Shown here: one piece after another, positions 46,301 to 61,300 of the stretch | Layout of the letters: each line of letters begins with the position of its first letter | Numbering within the stretch: the stretch's first letter is position 1 | Assembly: GCF_032854445.1 (NCBI RefSeq) | Contig: NC_088305.1 | Span: forward strand, 10,961,717-11,025,716 | Direction of reading: 5' to 3' | DNA length: 64,000 bases | Source of the DNA: Liolophura sinensis | Lineage: Eukaryota; Mollusca; Polyplacophora; Chitonida; Chitonidae | Translations under genes and position numbers: made by a program | Notes under the pieces: generated by a model | Databases searched by the model: none | Seen by the model: only the letters and a program-made list of their open reading frames with translations | Told to the model about the DNA's origin: nothing

Positions 46301-49300
46301 TCCATGACTACAATTTAACTCGACAACTTAGGGACCGTCCTCATAAAATCATTTGCTTCTGGTTCAATCTAAACAAATGAAACAAACAAACACTCAAATA
46401 AAGTTCTATCATTTTTTTTTTTCCATTACAGCAGCTAACAGGAAACAACTATAGAATACCAACTTAGCCAAAATACTGATTTATTGCTGTAAAGTTTAAT
46501 GAATGAATCAATGCTTGTGGTTTAATAATTAAAATTTAATGAGGAAAGCAATTCACATTAGGGCAGTGTATTAGGGGAGTACCACTACGTACCTTAAGTT
46601 AAAGATTTCACGAAATGTCCAGCTCACTAGATGACATTTTTGTAATTTGGAAGAGTTTTGTCATGATATTTTACCCAAAACATCTGGATTAACTGACATT
46701 TTATACCTTTCTTACAAATACTTGTTAGCATTATAGGGCTGATTGCAAAAAGCCATTTTTCACTTGAATCTTTTTTTAAGCTGGAAACTGAAATTTAGAT
46801 ACATTAATCTAATGATAATATTTATACGCTGATCTGAATTTTAATTTTTAGAACTCAAAACAAGCTCTTAATTCAAATTTAAATTTTTCAGGAAGTCAGA
46901 AATGGCTTTGTGGAATCAGGCCCAGGTAAACTGTAAGTACATATGTACCTGAGTGTGACCCAGGTTGTCCCAGCAGCGTGGGGAAAACCTCACCGCTGGT
47001 CACTCAGGTGAGGCTTGTATCATGCCTGACCAGGGTCTCCCAGCAGCGTGGGGAAAACCTCACCGCTGGTCACTCAGGTGAGGCTTGTATCGTGCCTGAC
47101 CAGGGTCTTCCAGCAGCATGGGGAAAACTTCACCGCTGGTCACTCAGGTGAGGCTCGTATCGTGCCTGACCTGGGTCTCCCAGCAGCATGGGGAAAACCT
47201 CACCGCTGGTCACTCAGGTGAGGCTTGTATCGTGCCTGACCAGGGTCTCCCAGCAGCGTGGGGAATACCTTACTGCTGGTCACTCAGGTGAGGCTTGTAT
47301 CGTGCCTGACCAGGGTCTCCCAGCAGTGTGGGGAAAACCTTACCGCTGGTCACTCAGGTGAGGCTGGTATCGTGTCCGACCACGGTCTCCCAGCAGCGTG
47401 GGGAAAACCTTACCGCTGGTCACTCAGGTGAGGCTCGTATCGTGCCTGACCAGGGTCTCCCAGCAGCGTGGGGAAAACCTCACCACTGGTCACTCAGGTG
47501 AGGCTGGTATCGTGTCCGACCAGGGTCTCCCAGCAGCGTGGGGAAAACCTTACCGCTGGTCACTCAGCGCAGCTATGGTCAGGCCTGTATCGTGTCTGAC
47601 CCGGCCTCACCCAGGGCTAACCAGCAGTGCCAAGGTTTCGGACCAGTGCTCATAATCCAGACTAATCCTCTAATGCCAAACCAAATCCTTATTAAGGCCA
47701 CATCAAATACGGTGTTGTTTTGTGTGATTTACTCTAGAGTTATAGACAGGGATAACTGAAGAGTAAAGAGTAAGTACTTGATTCCAAAAAATTATACATT
47801 TCATCTCTTATTTATGAATCTCTTTGCACAGGCATGTACATCCAGCACCAAAGCTGTATCCGAACCTTCAACACTCAGATTGTTTCTACACATAAATCAC
47901 AACATAAAACTGGCTTGGCCTTAATCAGACGACTAGTGTGTAAGAAGCTGAAAAGACCAGAGCCATCGAAATCTGACAAATCAGGATAAGCCACCCACTC
48001 CCAAAACTCCCCTCCCCCATCCCAATAGGGGCCAAAAACATCACTCACTCCCTACACTGAACTGAGAGAAAGGGGTTCAAGTTCGTAAGCTAAATGTACA
48101 GAAATAAACATTCCGCAAATATGTGTAAACGAATTACACTAGAAACTACATGTACAAAAATAAACATTCCGCAAATATGTGTAAACGAATTACACTAGAA
48201 ACTACACGTACAGAAATAAACATTCCGCAAATATGTGTAAACGAATTACACTAGAAACTACATGTACAGAAATAAACATTCCGCATATATGTGTAAACGA
48301 AATACGCAAGAAACAGAAAACTTGAAAAACTGGGAAGATGAATGTTCTTTCTACTTACCGAGAAAATGATCTTTCTATCCTTGCTCTTTTTTTACTTTCT
48401 TCTAATGTTTGGAATTCCGTTCTCCCACTGGAATAGAATGCCAACATAAGCCATGACAAAGAGCCATCGAGAACTGAGAGAACAGATGATATACCACAGA
48501 CTTTGTTCACATTATGCTTACATTTGAGTGTTTATAAACACAGTTCAGAGAATGAACTTCATAGGATATGCTTCTTAGTTCAGTTGTTTGGGAAAGTTTA
48601 ATCATTTTGGATGAGCTTTCCCAAAAGTGCATATTTCTGTTACTTCACGATTTACGAAGTTCCTGTCATGAATCAGGTTGTAAATCACGTTTGATTGTTT
48701 GATTGATGAAAAATTTTGATTTCATGAATAGTAATGAATAATTTATGTATCCTCATATGCCACTCTATCATGAATAAAGAAATTTTTTAAAAATATAAGA
48801 AAATGAATAAATAAAATGTGTGCTAACTCCTGTGCTTTTGATAGAACCATCTCAAAAATAAAGAAATAATTAAAAAATATAGTAAGAAAATAAATAAATA
48901 CATTATATCTCATGTGCTTTTGTTAGAACCGTCGCAGAAAACAAACAAATAATTAAAAAAAAGCAACAAGAAATTTAAAAAATAAGTAAACAAAAAGGGA
49001 AGGCTTTTCTTACCTGTAGCGAAACTTTGAGCCGATGGAGAATATCTTTTTGGAAGGAGGATTTGGTGCATGAAGACGGAAAAAGGTATGATGTTCTACA
49101 CAAGACTTCCACAGGTTTTTACATGACCTGTAGCTCACCATGTTAAAGCCTATCAAGTTTTCCACAGTGTCGTTCTGGAAATAAAAAAATAAAGAGAAAA
49201 ACTGTGAATTTAACTGAACCTGGGTATAATCTGAAAACATGGAGCGCTTTTTGGCTTTTTTTTGGGTGGAAGAAAATGATCTTTCCTTCCACAGGTATAT

Positions 49301-52300
49301 GGACTAGTGTAATTCTTCAACCTTTTCACATGTTTGCAAGGCATTTATTCAAGCATATTCTTAAGGCATTACTGTGTTGACTGATAACATTATACTTTTG
49401 GAGAAGCCTTGAAACTGGCCAATCCATCCAATTTAGTTTTGTCTCCAAATTCAAATTAAAAATGTGTATAAATTTCACTGAGAGTTGCTCTTTCATCTGC
49501 CAAAGGTTGAGGCAAACTGTGATACAAGTTTTTATAGATGTACAGCTTGACATGTATCTAGGCAGGGATTCCTTTCTTTTCTATACTCGTGTTCTAATAT
49601 GTTGTAATACACGGAATGAGTGGAAACCACACACAAAGACTGGCACAGGAGCTGTATGTTTATCGACTTACCACTTCTCTTCTAAGTTGAATAAAAAACT
49701 GTTTTCTTTTAAAAGAAATCTTCACAATTTTTGCCCTGGTAAAACAATAAAGATGAAATAATTATAAATGACATCAATATGAGAAGGAAAATAAAAAAAA
49801 TAACAGCAGCCATCATTTTCGCAAATCATCATACTGACATATGTAGTTATTTAATCGCATGATTGGAAAAACTATAAATTTCTTGTCAAAGACCAGGTCT
49901 GAGATTAAGTATACGTCACTACCATAACCAAGATTATCTCCCTTTGAAAAGAGCAGTGAAACAAAAATGGAATTTTGAAAACAAGAAACATGCAAATGTA
50001 TGACTTATTTATTTATTTGCTTTGTGTTAGATGTCAAATTAAGAATTTTCGTTCGGTTTATGGGTGGAAGAAACCAGGGTGCCCAAAGGACAGTACTGCC
50101 TTTTGCCTCCAACCTGACAAAACTGCATGACATAAAAGAAAAGACCTCTAACAATCGATGTAGGCATCATTTAATAGGCCACTTAATACTATTCACAAAT
50201 ATACTTTCATTTACTTTTTTGAGGTTTTTTTGAAGGGAGTTATAGGCATTTAAACGTTCAAATTCTATCAGAGGTCATACTATCAGATGGTTAGGACCTC
50301 TGACAACACAGGAAGTGTTGGAATAACTCTTTTTATCCATGAGTGAAAGATTACTGAAGTAACACTTCCTTCTGGTGAACGTCAGAAAAAACAAAGGTGA
50401 TGTGACGTCAGAGTTCCTAGATCTATACCATCAGTATGGCTTGTAAAGTCTACCTTAAAATTTCAACACTCTTCAAAAAATCTCAAAAAATAAATGAAAG
50501 TATTTGTGCGTATAATTTTCAGTTGTCTGTCTGATGAACCTTACATGATATATTATCTTTCTTTTACTTTAAAGATACAGTCGAAATAACAAAATCTAGA
50601 TTGAAGTCTGCAGCTTTATTGCTGAGGGGTTAATTTGCTACAGTGAGCCTGGAGTTTTTGTTGTACATGTATGTGTCAGCAAGGGCCCTGAATTTATTTA
50701 CGGCTATGGTCTAAGCGCTGTGTGTCAGCAAGGGCTGTGCTTTTATGGCTATTTTCTAAGCACTATGTGTCAGCAAGGGCCCTGAATTTATGGCTATGGT
50801 CTAACCACTATGTGTCGGCAAGGGCCCTGAATTTATGGCTATGGTCTAAGCACTATGTGTCAGCAAGGGTCCTGAATTTATGGCTATGGTCTAACCACTA
50901 TGTGTCAGCAAGGACCCTCAATTTATGGCCATGATCTAAGCACTATGTGTCAGCAAGGACCCTGAATTTATGGCTATGGTCTAAGCAATGTGTCAGCAAG
51001 AGCCCTTTATGGCTATGGTCTAAGCACTATGTGTCAGCAGGGGCCCTGAATTTATGGCCATGGTCTAAGCAATATGTGTCAGCAATGGCCCTTTATGGCT
51101 ATGGTCTAAGCAATATGTGTCAGCAAGGGCCCTTTATGGCTATGGTCTAAGCACTATGTGTCAGCAAAGGGCCCTGAATTTATGGCTATGGTCTAACCAC
51201 TATGTGTCAGCAAAGGGCCCTCAATTTATGGCCATGGTCTAAGCACTATAAATACTGAAATGATTTATACCCCACTTACCAGGAAAATGTGTTAATTTTA
51301 ACGTTATTCTGGAAAACTACCAATCCAGCTGACGTCACCCCCAACTGAATCTCTAAATTACTATGGTCCTGAAAAGACAAAACCAAGAATGTGTCAACAG
51401 GCTATAAAACAAGGTACAATGTTGTTGTCATAGCGATGTTACTATGGTTACAGATTAAACACTCACTAGTACAAAATTAAACAAGGCTATGATGCCAGAA
51501 CAATCTTGAACTAAACAATACTAGCTTACGCATACAGAAAACTAAACAATCCTACGACAACACATACAGTCCACACATAAGAACAACATCCACCACTGTG
51601 CCCTAGAAGGGAATAAAATGTGTAGATAATATCACTAATTGAGACAAAATGAGTCAGTTCTACAATTTAATGTTTCTTCTCTGGTTCATCATAACGATGA
51701 CATATTAAAAAAAGAGTACTACGTTACAACAGAAAGCTATATACTGTTACATATTAGACAATGCACCACAATCAAGTTTAGACAAACCAATGGGTCACAA
51801 GATTTTACAAAATGCCTCCACCCACGCCTCTCTCTTAACACAAATATAAAACTTGTTAAAAGAATCTTGCCAAGAACCACTAATTATCTTGAATCTTGTT
51901 GAATTTTGTATGAATTATGAACTATAGCTATGAACTACAGCCTACATTAGTACTGTAGAAACAGGGGAGATAACTCTCAAATGCAAACTGACAAGCTGAA
52001 TTAACTGACATTTTACCTACAGTAAACCCATATTTAGAAGTATGTTTTTGAGTGGATATGTATAAACTTGTCACCAGTTTAAGATTTATAACAAAAGTTT
52101 GTTTTCTACAGCAGGTTAGTCTTCATGCGTGTGAAGTGAAATTCATCTTAGTGCGAAAGATAAATAGAGAAACATGCGTCAAGCCAAAATCCCTGTTTAT
52201 AATACAGTTATGCTATCCGGTGATGTAACTGATAAATCAAACTAGAAGAAAGGTTTTTTGGTACCAAAATGAACCTCTCCCTTCCTACCAACATTCAAAT

Positions 52301-55300
52301 GAGTAATTATGGCTTTATTCAGGGATTTGAATGTCACAATTATGGCTTTATTCAGGGATTTGAATGTCACATTTATGGCTTTATTCAGGGATATGAATGT
52401 CACAATTATGGCTTTATTCAGGGATCTGAATGTCACAATTATGGCTTTATTCAGGGATTTGAATGTCACAATTATGGCTTTATTCATGGATCTGAATGTC
52501 ACAATTATGGCTTTATTCAGGGATTTGAATGTCACAATTATGGCTTTATTCAGGGATCTGAATGTCACAATTATGGCTTTATTCAGGGATTTGAATGTCA
52601 CAATTATGGCTTTATTCAGGGATCTGAATGTCACAATTATGGCTTTATTCAGGGATTTGAATGTCACAATTATGGCTTTATTCAGGGATCTGAATGTCAC
52701 AATTATGGCTTCATTCTGGGATCTGAATGTCACAATTATGGCTTTATTCAGGGATCTGAATGTCACAATTATGACTTTATTCAGGGATTTGAATGTCACA
52801 TGTGAGTATTGAGCATGAAACATGATGTAGAAAGGGAACAGAATTATATTAACAAAATGGATACCAGACACCACCAACTATCTCGCACTCTCTCCCCCCG
52901 TCCGTCTACACAGTTACTTGGTCAGTGTTCTACGCCCGTGCTCAAGAATATTTCAGTTACAAGACGATGGCCAGCATTATGGTGGTAGAAATGGGGCAGA
53001 GCCGAGGCTAGTCAACAGGTTTAGGGGAAATACAACTAGTGTTTAGCAAGAGTGTTTACAATTGAAAGATGTTGTAGTATATACATGACACATACAAATA
53101 TAATGTTTAATTAGGTAATTAACACTGGGTAAAATAACAGAAAGAATATATGATAAAACTACTTGAATTAAAAAACTAACACAGGCTAAAAGTGCCCTGA
53201 AACCTCACATATTTCTGCTCTTTATGTCAGGTCTATTGAGAAATATTTAGAAGACTGCTTTATTCCCATCCTTTCGGCTAAACCTTGCAAAGAGTACACA
53301 AAAAGTTTATAAAATTACCATAGATGCCCTCCTTACAGAATCCTCCATCTTAGATTTTTTTAGTACAGTAGACACTTGATAACACAAAGTCTAAACACTT
53401 AACATCTATAAAGCAAAGCAGAAGAATTCTGTTAAAACGTAATCCAGCGCATCTTTGCTCCACTACCCAGCAGCATCGCTATTAAACCTTCACAGAATTT
53501 AGCAAGCCATCAGAAGGGTTTCCAAATTTATAGTGGAATTTAGACCTATGCCTAACATGTTCTTAAGCTTAATCAAGTTAACAAAACAGGCGAATTTTGA
53601 GTTCAACTCTCTTTATCACTAAAAAAAAAAAAAAAGTAGATGAACAAGTGAGAAAATTTAGGGGCTGAACATTTGTTTGGAATTTAAACACACCTACATT
53701 TAACATATTTAGAAAGTTTGCAAAACAAATGTATAGTACCAGTGTATGTGTTTTTTTTTTTTTGTTGCTTTTTTCATCAATACTACATAATAGTACATAC
53801 ACAGAACCAGAGAATCTAAAGGACGTCAACAAAATTGTGACTCAAAGTGGCAGCAAAGCAATTGTTTTTGTCTCAACACAGATTTTTGAAAGTAAAACTG
53901 GCATTATGGCTGTTTTGCTCTGCGCAAATTTCAAGGCCTGAACAAAGACTACAGAGAAAACATTCCCACCTCCTAGGAAAAGACCATCACCCACAATGAT
54001 AACACATAACAGAACAAAGGAGAGTATTAAGCTTCAAACACTAACGTGAGCTTGACCACTGAACCCTTCAATGGGAAATATACCATTTTCCGAAATCAAC
54101 ATCTGAAACACAGGTAATGAGCCCCTTCAGGAACAACAACAACAACAACATGCACAACTCAAAAAGTTTCACATAAGGGCAGAAGAGATAATAATATAAA
54201 TAAAACAAATACCGAAAAATGTTTTAGGACACAGTTTACAGTCCTGGTTTGTTTATTCTGTTTTCAATATTGCACATGCTTTCATGGTTTTTTATTCTAA
54301 CCTTTGACCAAATTTTTTCAATTTTTTCTCGCATGTTTGCATGATGTTAATGCAAGCACATTCAGGCTCTGTTGAAACGGATAAAATTTTACTCTTGCAA
54401 TTGGCCAACCCAACCAACGTAGCTTTTGCATCCAAAATCAAATTAAAAAGCTGCACAACTCTCACTGAAAGTTGTTCTTTCATTTGCGGAAAGGGTTAGG
54501 CATTAGTGTAGTGACTTATCACTGAAGTTATGATATCTTTTTCAACTAACTTCTGCTGGATACATTCAGAATGGAGACAAAGACAAAATAGAAGGACAGA
54601 TGGCAAAACAGCAAGGTTTTTACTCTCTGTTATGATTGGTTATCATGACAATATCAACTTTAGTATCTGCAATTATTAAATTTAAAAGGTTAAATTAAAG
54701 ATTGATATTTCAGCACTTGTGCTGGGTGTGTTAATTCTAACATCAACTGAACCACACCGGAAAGTTACAAAAAGGAGAGATAACTGTACTCACCCTGGCA
54801 TTGTGTAAATCTACTCCGTACATTTCTAACCGCTTAGCTTTCTCCAGAAAGTTGTACTCCGCATCTGCAGGTGTTTGACCCCTAGCCAAAAAAACGTAAC
54901 AAAAGTCAAACACATGCAAGAAATATATAAGCAATGTCTGACAGAGTCACCATTACATTGGGTAAAACGAGAGAAAACAAGCCTTCGGAAACAAGCATTA
55001 ATTCACAAAAACTGGAATGTCCCCCAAAAAAAGCTGATATCATAATGCGCTTCGTTGAGTGAATGATCCATGTTAAAATATAAGACGACAAAACAACTAA
55101 CAGATAAAATGACTAACAAATCTTCTGCTATGCGCAACCCCAAAAAATAATTCCTTTATCAGTCTAACTTTTCTTTACGCTGTACTAAAGAATGTTTCAT
55201 GTTTGCTGGGTAAAACTAGGCATAGTTTGGGGGAAATCACCTCAGTGACTTCACTTCCCTAGTTATCCAATAAATCTCCTCCTGTGAGTACTCTGGGATA

Positions 55301-58300
55301 AATGTCGTACTTAACAATTTTTCATCATTTGACGACTGAGGAGTCCTTAGAGTCTATGTAATGTACTTCCTTGTCGCAGGACAGATTTCCACTGATCTTT
55401 TATCAAGTGCTGCTTCACAAAGATGACTTGCCAAAGACAAGTAAGGCACCCCGCCCAAGCCATTATACTGATACGCGTCAACCAATCATTGCACTATCCC
55501 CTTCATCCTGAACATCAAGCGAGGAAGTTACAACTTCCTCTTTTAAGGTCTTAGGTGTGACCCGACCCGGGATTGACCCTGGATTGGCCAAGCTACCTCA
55601 TATACATGTAAAGCATCAGCCAAACCATCATTGGCTTTACAATTGGAACACACAACTTCAATGGCTGAATGACAGGGTCTAAGCTGATGAAATCTAAATT
55701 GTTCTGCCAGTGAAGACAATAGAAAAAAAAGTTACTATAATTTAAAAATAAAATTAAAAGGAAAAAGGCAATACCAATTTTATTTGTGTTTTACTGGCGA
55801 GCCGACACTAAAAAAATCTAAACACATAAAAAGAAAACAAACAAGATTGTTAGTCTACCTTTTCATTTTGTCTGAACTTGATATTTCCATTATTTTTCTG
55901 GGGGGGGGGTTGGAGGAGGATGGTGTTCAGTTAAGGGATTCCATTCTAAACGCGATAAAAATTGCTGGGACAGTCCATGTTTCCAATAAATAAGGTGATC
56001 TCTTCAGTATTATTTTTATCTTCATAACCTCCTACAAAACTGAAAAATGATTCATGCTGCCCCTAAACCAAAACTTAAATTGGTGTGGACTAAATACAAT
56101 CATAAACATGATCAAATGTAAGCAACTATTTTAATTTCACCTCATCATATATAACCACTTCTGTAAACCCTTCTATCTGTTAACTTGATAAATCCTTCTT
56201 CTATATTCAGTTATACAACTGAGATGGCTGTTTTTTTTTTCCTCAACATCGATATACATGTAACATAAATGTATCAATTGTGCCCAAACCTCATTTCTTC
56301 TCCAGGAATTGATTTATTAGTCTTGACAGATGAGGGTAACCCAGTCACGCATGTAGAAATTGCGATGGAATCTTATTTGATCCAAGTCAAAGAGAGCTAT
56401 CCCATGTTGTAGCCATTAAAGCCAATATAATACATATATGCATTCAATAACAAATTCATGTACGAAACGAATTTCAAAACTGATACACTCCTTTAATAGA
56501 TTCTTCTTTTTGAATGTGTCTTGTCTGCATTTATGTTGTTTGTGTGTTTTTGCCCTTCCTTGCTGTTTACCAGAATACAGAAACATAAGCCAGCCAAATC
56601 AATACTTATTACACCATCTGGAGACATATATACAGTGATTGAAAACAACAGGCCGTTTCTCCACACAAATTTATCACCACATGACATCCCGGATGAAACA
56701 ACAGCAGCTCTCGTCTTTCAGAAAAACAACAAGTTGGGATGAAGTTTACGATTACTATTGATGTAGATGGCCAACGACTGAGATGGCCGTCTTCAAATCT
56801 CAACACAGCAATTGCAGTTTTTTTTAGTATACCCTAATTCTTCTAAAATTTGGGACCTTTGTTACATGCATATTTTTAATTAATTTTTGAGGCATATTTT
56901 ATATTTTATAAAAAGCCCTTTGTTTTATGTATACTTTTGATTAATTTTTGAGGCACATTTTATATTTTTTAAAAAGCCCTTTGTTTCATGTATATTTTTA
57001 ATTAATTTTTGAGGCATATTTTATATTTTTTAAAAAGCCCTTTGTTTCATGTATATTTTTAATTAATTTTTGAGGCATATTTTATATTTTTTAAAAAGAC
57101 CTTTGTTTCATGTATATTTTTAATTAATTTTTGAGGCATATTTTATATTTTATAAAAAGCCCTTTGTTTTATGTATATTTTTAATTAATTTTTGAGGCAT
57201 ATTTTATATGTTTTAAAAGCCTTTTGTTTTATGTATATGTAAATTTTCTGCCAGCGGTCAGAAATATTTGATATCACTGATGTGCTCACTGGGCGCACAG
57301 GGCCAGCTTAGCTCCCCTCAATTTGGGCTCTCCCCAAAACAAAGTTGCTTTGAGAGCTATCATTGTAACTATCATAGCTACTAAATTTCCACACTGACTG
57401 CTGGGGCCGCAGGAAAACTCCAGGTTAAAGCCACTATGACTCCCCCATGCTGGAAAGGTTTTTTTGTACCTTAATATGTTAAGCCACATCATAGAAATAA
57501 TGGCCAAGCCTTTCCTGCATCCTTTACAGAGGCCATACCGCAGAGTTTTGGCAAAACTCCATATTTGCCAATGAAATCCATTCTTCTGTATTTTATTTAA
57601 GAACATCTCAAAATTATTGTGTTTCAGTTTTAAAATATCAGATTCATACCTGTGATATATATATATATATATATATAGTGTTAAACTGATTCTAAAAATT
57701 GAAAAAGTTATAAAGCTGCCCACTTCAGAAATTTTAGGAACTTTTAACAGTGATTATGAGCTGTAACAATTTTGCCAACTCGGCAAACATTTTGTGAAAG
57801 ATTATCAGCAATTTTTTCATTCCAATAATGGTAAGTTTTACAGGTGAAGGAAGTCAGAATGCCACTGATCTTTGGCAAGTTGCAGACCAACTAGTCTGCC
57901 ATTACAGTGAGTGAGTGCTTGGGGATTTAACGTCATACTTCACACTTTTTCAGTCATATCGCGACAAAGGAATCCCTACAGTGCATGTAAAGTGCCTCCT
58001 TGTTGCAGGACGGATTTCCAACGCTCTTTTATCTAGTGCTGCTTCACTGAGACACCTTACTGAAGGCAAATAAGCCACCCCGCCGAAGCCATTATACTGA
58101 TACAGGTCAACAAGTCGTTGCACTATCCCATTCATGCTGAAAGCCAAGCGAGGCGGTTACAACTTCGTCCTTTAAAGTCTTAGGTGTGATTCGAACCAGG
58201 ACTGTCCCTAGATCTATCGCTTCCGAAGTGGACGCTTGACCAACTGTGCTATCGGGGCCAGTATATCTGCCATTACATTCACCATAATGGAGAAAAAATC

Positions 58301-61300
58301 AATCAATCAATCAATCAATCATCCATCGATGACCTATCATACCTGTGCTGCCGGTGGTAATCAGACACCTGTCTCTCAAAGTCTTCAGTCTGACAGGTGA
58401 TGAACCGAAACTCTGATAAGTAACCATCTGTGTGCTCTTCAACATTAAAGTCCCCCAACTCCGCTGCAAGACAAGACATTAATTTATTCATACATTTGAT
58501 TGTTGTTTTACGCTACACTTGAGACAAGTGATCTTCAATGAATCAATCAATGATTACGCAATGAGATCATGGCAATAGTGATTGACAAATCGGAACAGTC
58601 TCACTTAATTATTTTTTGAGATATCTTGCTCACAAGATTGTACTCCACACACAAATTTACCTGCACACCTATATTAAAACACAGAGGCATCTATGAGCAA
58701 ATCAAGACGGCCCATATTACACTCACAAAGGGGCACAAAAAAGGTTAGAAATACTGAAATATTCTCGATTGTGTGGAAGGGAAGACTCACACTGCACAGA
58801 GTAGCTGGCGAGAAGCGCAGCCGTGCCGGGCGGACAAACCAGCCTACCCTCCAGGATGTCCTTCTTCACCTGCAGGAAAAAGTGGTACCTGAAACGACAG
58901 CAAGACCAACCTTGATATGAATTTATTTTACAGATTGTTGTTAAATACCAGACTCATGAATTTTTCACCTATAAGATGGCGGTCAGTATTGATGGTCAAA
59001 GAAAATTTTGTTTGGAACATGGGTGGAATTTAACATTTAGGATAAACCTCCGACCTCTTATCTTCCCATAAAATCACACAAGCTGAACCTAATGCAGACA
59101 AAATGTGGCAAATGAGACGCTGTAGAAAGCACGCCACATTGGGGGCCTAGTATGGCTTCAAGGTCCTGCATATTATGGGATATACACGTCCCATCAACTA
59201 AGGTGCCACAAACTTCAAGTTTGAGGATGTTAGTACAACGTGGTGATTTTCCAAGGGTCATGCTTGTCCCAACTCACAACTGTTCTCTTGTAACACATGA
59301 GTACTTCATCGCCAGTTTGCACACAAAATGTCACCAACAAGACAAGAATGAACAAAAACACTACATAGCATATGCCTGGATTATTTTAGGCAGAAAAGGT
59401 TGCCCATTGCGATCAATCAGTCCCACACTCATCACCATGGGCAACACGAGCACCACTACTTGAGGCTTGTTTCAAATTTCCTGTTATCATATATCCCAAA
59501 TACATGACCATAAATTTCGGCCTTGACTAACTTGCCCATTTTTCCTGATTCTGAGAGTTCTATGGATTTTAGAAAGGTGTCTTGAGGTTTGCTTGGAACA
59601 TGGGATGATATTCTACTGGAAAACTGTAAGTTTCAGCACCAAAAATAATGTATTGACATTTCTTTGTTTGTAAAAATGCACTTTTGTTGGCGAATTTCTA
59701 GGTCATTTAGAGTATGTAGTACATTGTATTTTGTTTGATTGCGGTTAATGAAAGTGCTCCACCCAAATTTATCAACCTTTTTGCACATGAAACAGCTACT
59801 TTTGGAGACAAACTACATTGGCTGAATTGGTCAATTTCAGGGCTTCACAGGGCTACATCTTGCAAACATGCGAAAAGACTGAACAATTACAGTAACACGA
59901 TAGCTGCAAGTTTTGTGGATGTAGGATGCCAGACTTTGCGGGAAAGTTCACGGAACTTATCAACTTTAATTCCTTTGTCTGGAAAACACTGATCTGTTTT
60001 CCCCAGAAAATAAGCGGAATGTGTACACCATACTGGTGGTACACACACAAATTATCTGCAAGAGATATGTGTACACCATATTGGTGGTACACATAGGTAA
60101 ATTATCTGAAAGCGGAATGTTTATGCCATATTGGTGGTACACATAGGTAAATTATCAGCAAACACGTCATGTAAGACATTCTATATGTAAATGGCCTGTC
60201 GAACAATTAATGCCACCAGAATCAGAGAGGCAAGGAAATCCCTTGTTATATAGGCAACATGGCGATACAATAACATGTAGGTAAATCATCTGCAAGAACT
60301 TGTAAAAACCATCTCCTGTAAACCTTCAACCTTTTCAACCTCTAAAGCATGTAGTTTTAGTGAAATTTAGGCATACAATTATTATGAAAATGATGCTAAA
60401 ATGATTGTTTCAACAAGGGTGCAAAGCTTTGTGAGGTTGAGCAAAATGTTTGAAAATGTTGGTTGCGGATGAAAATTTTGAAGAACTAGGGTAAATGCAC
60501 ATTACTTTACAAGCACTGTCGAATATTTTATTGCCTCCAAGGCCTCCAATATGGTGGAGGTACAGGAATCCCTAGTTATCTAGTAAAGTTTTTGTCTCCA
60601 TTATACTCGTATGCTAACGTACATGTACAGGACAACCAAAGTTTCCTTTCTAAGGCCAAATAATTAGACAGATGCAGAGGTTGTTCATCAGATAGTCTTT
60701 TGTTTCTGAGAACGAGTCAGTACTAGCCTAGCAGCAACCTTCCCTGGGCGCAGGGCCTGGCGCTGACGCATCTGACAGGCTAATATACCTGCCTTGATTT
60801 AAAACCTTTTCAATTTTCTCCCAACGCCCCAAAACACATTCAAGAAGCAGCCAAGCAGCCGCTTCTGTAATCGTTTCAATTTCTGCGGCACAAGCTTCAA
60901 AGCACATTGCAGAGCTGAGGACGAGTAGGTCCTCGGGGCACAGATGGGGCTCATTCTCATGGCCTTGACAGCAGCTTCTCCAACACAAGGTCCAGCGTTA
61001 CCAGACCCTGTTAAGATGTGGTTAAAACTAAGTCTGTCTCTTCTCTACTCTCATCACACCTTAACACAAACATATCCACTTGGCATTATTGCATGTACAT
61101 CTATAAAAGTCCTTGAAGCTCAGATTTCAAATGCCAAGAGCAAACTGGGACTCCAAGGCCGTCACAGTTCAGAGAAACTGGCCTGAGTTAGTATTATTAT
61201 TATAGTTATTAAGATAATATGATGGAAGCTTTCAACATGGAACAGAAGTAGCACCAATAGTACAAGGTACATGTACTGGAGAAACCTGGCAGCTTGCCAG

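Noticed and set aside
52242-52877. ORFs of 167-211 codons on both strands over the 33-bp array
   Set aside because: Same period artefact: three frames are open on two strands over identical DNA repeats.
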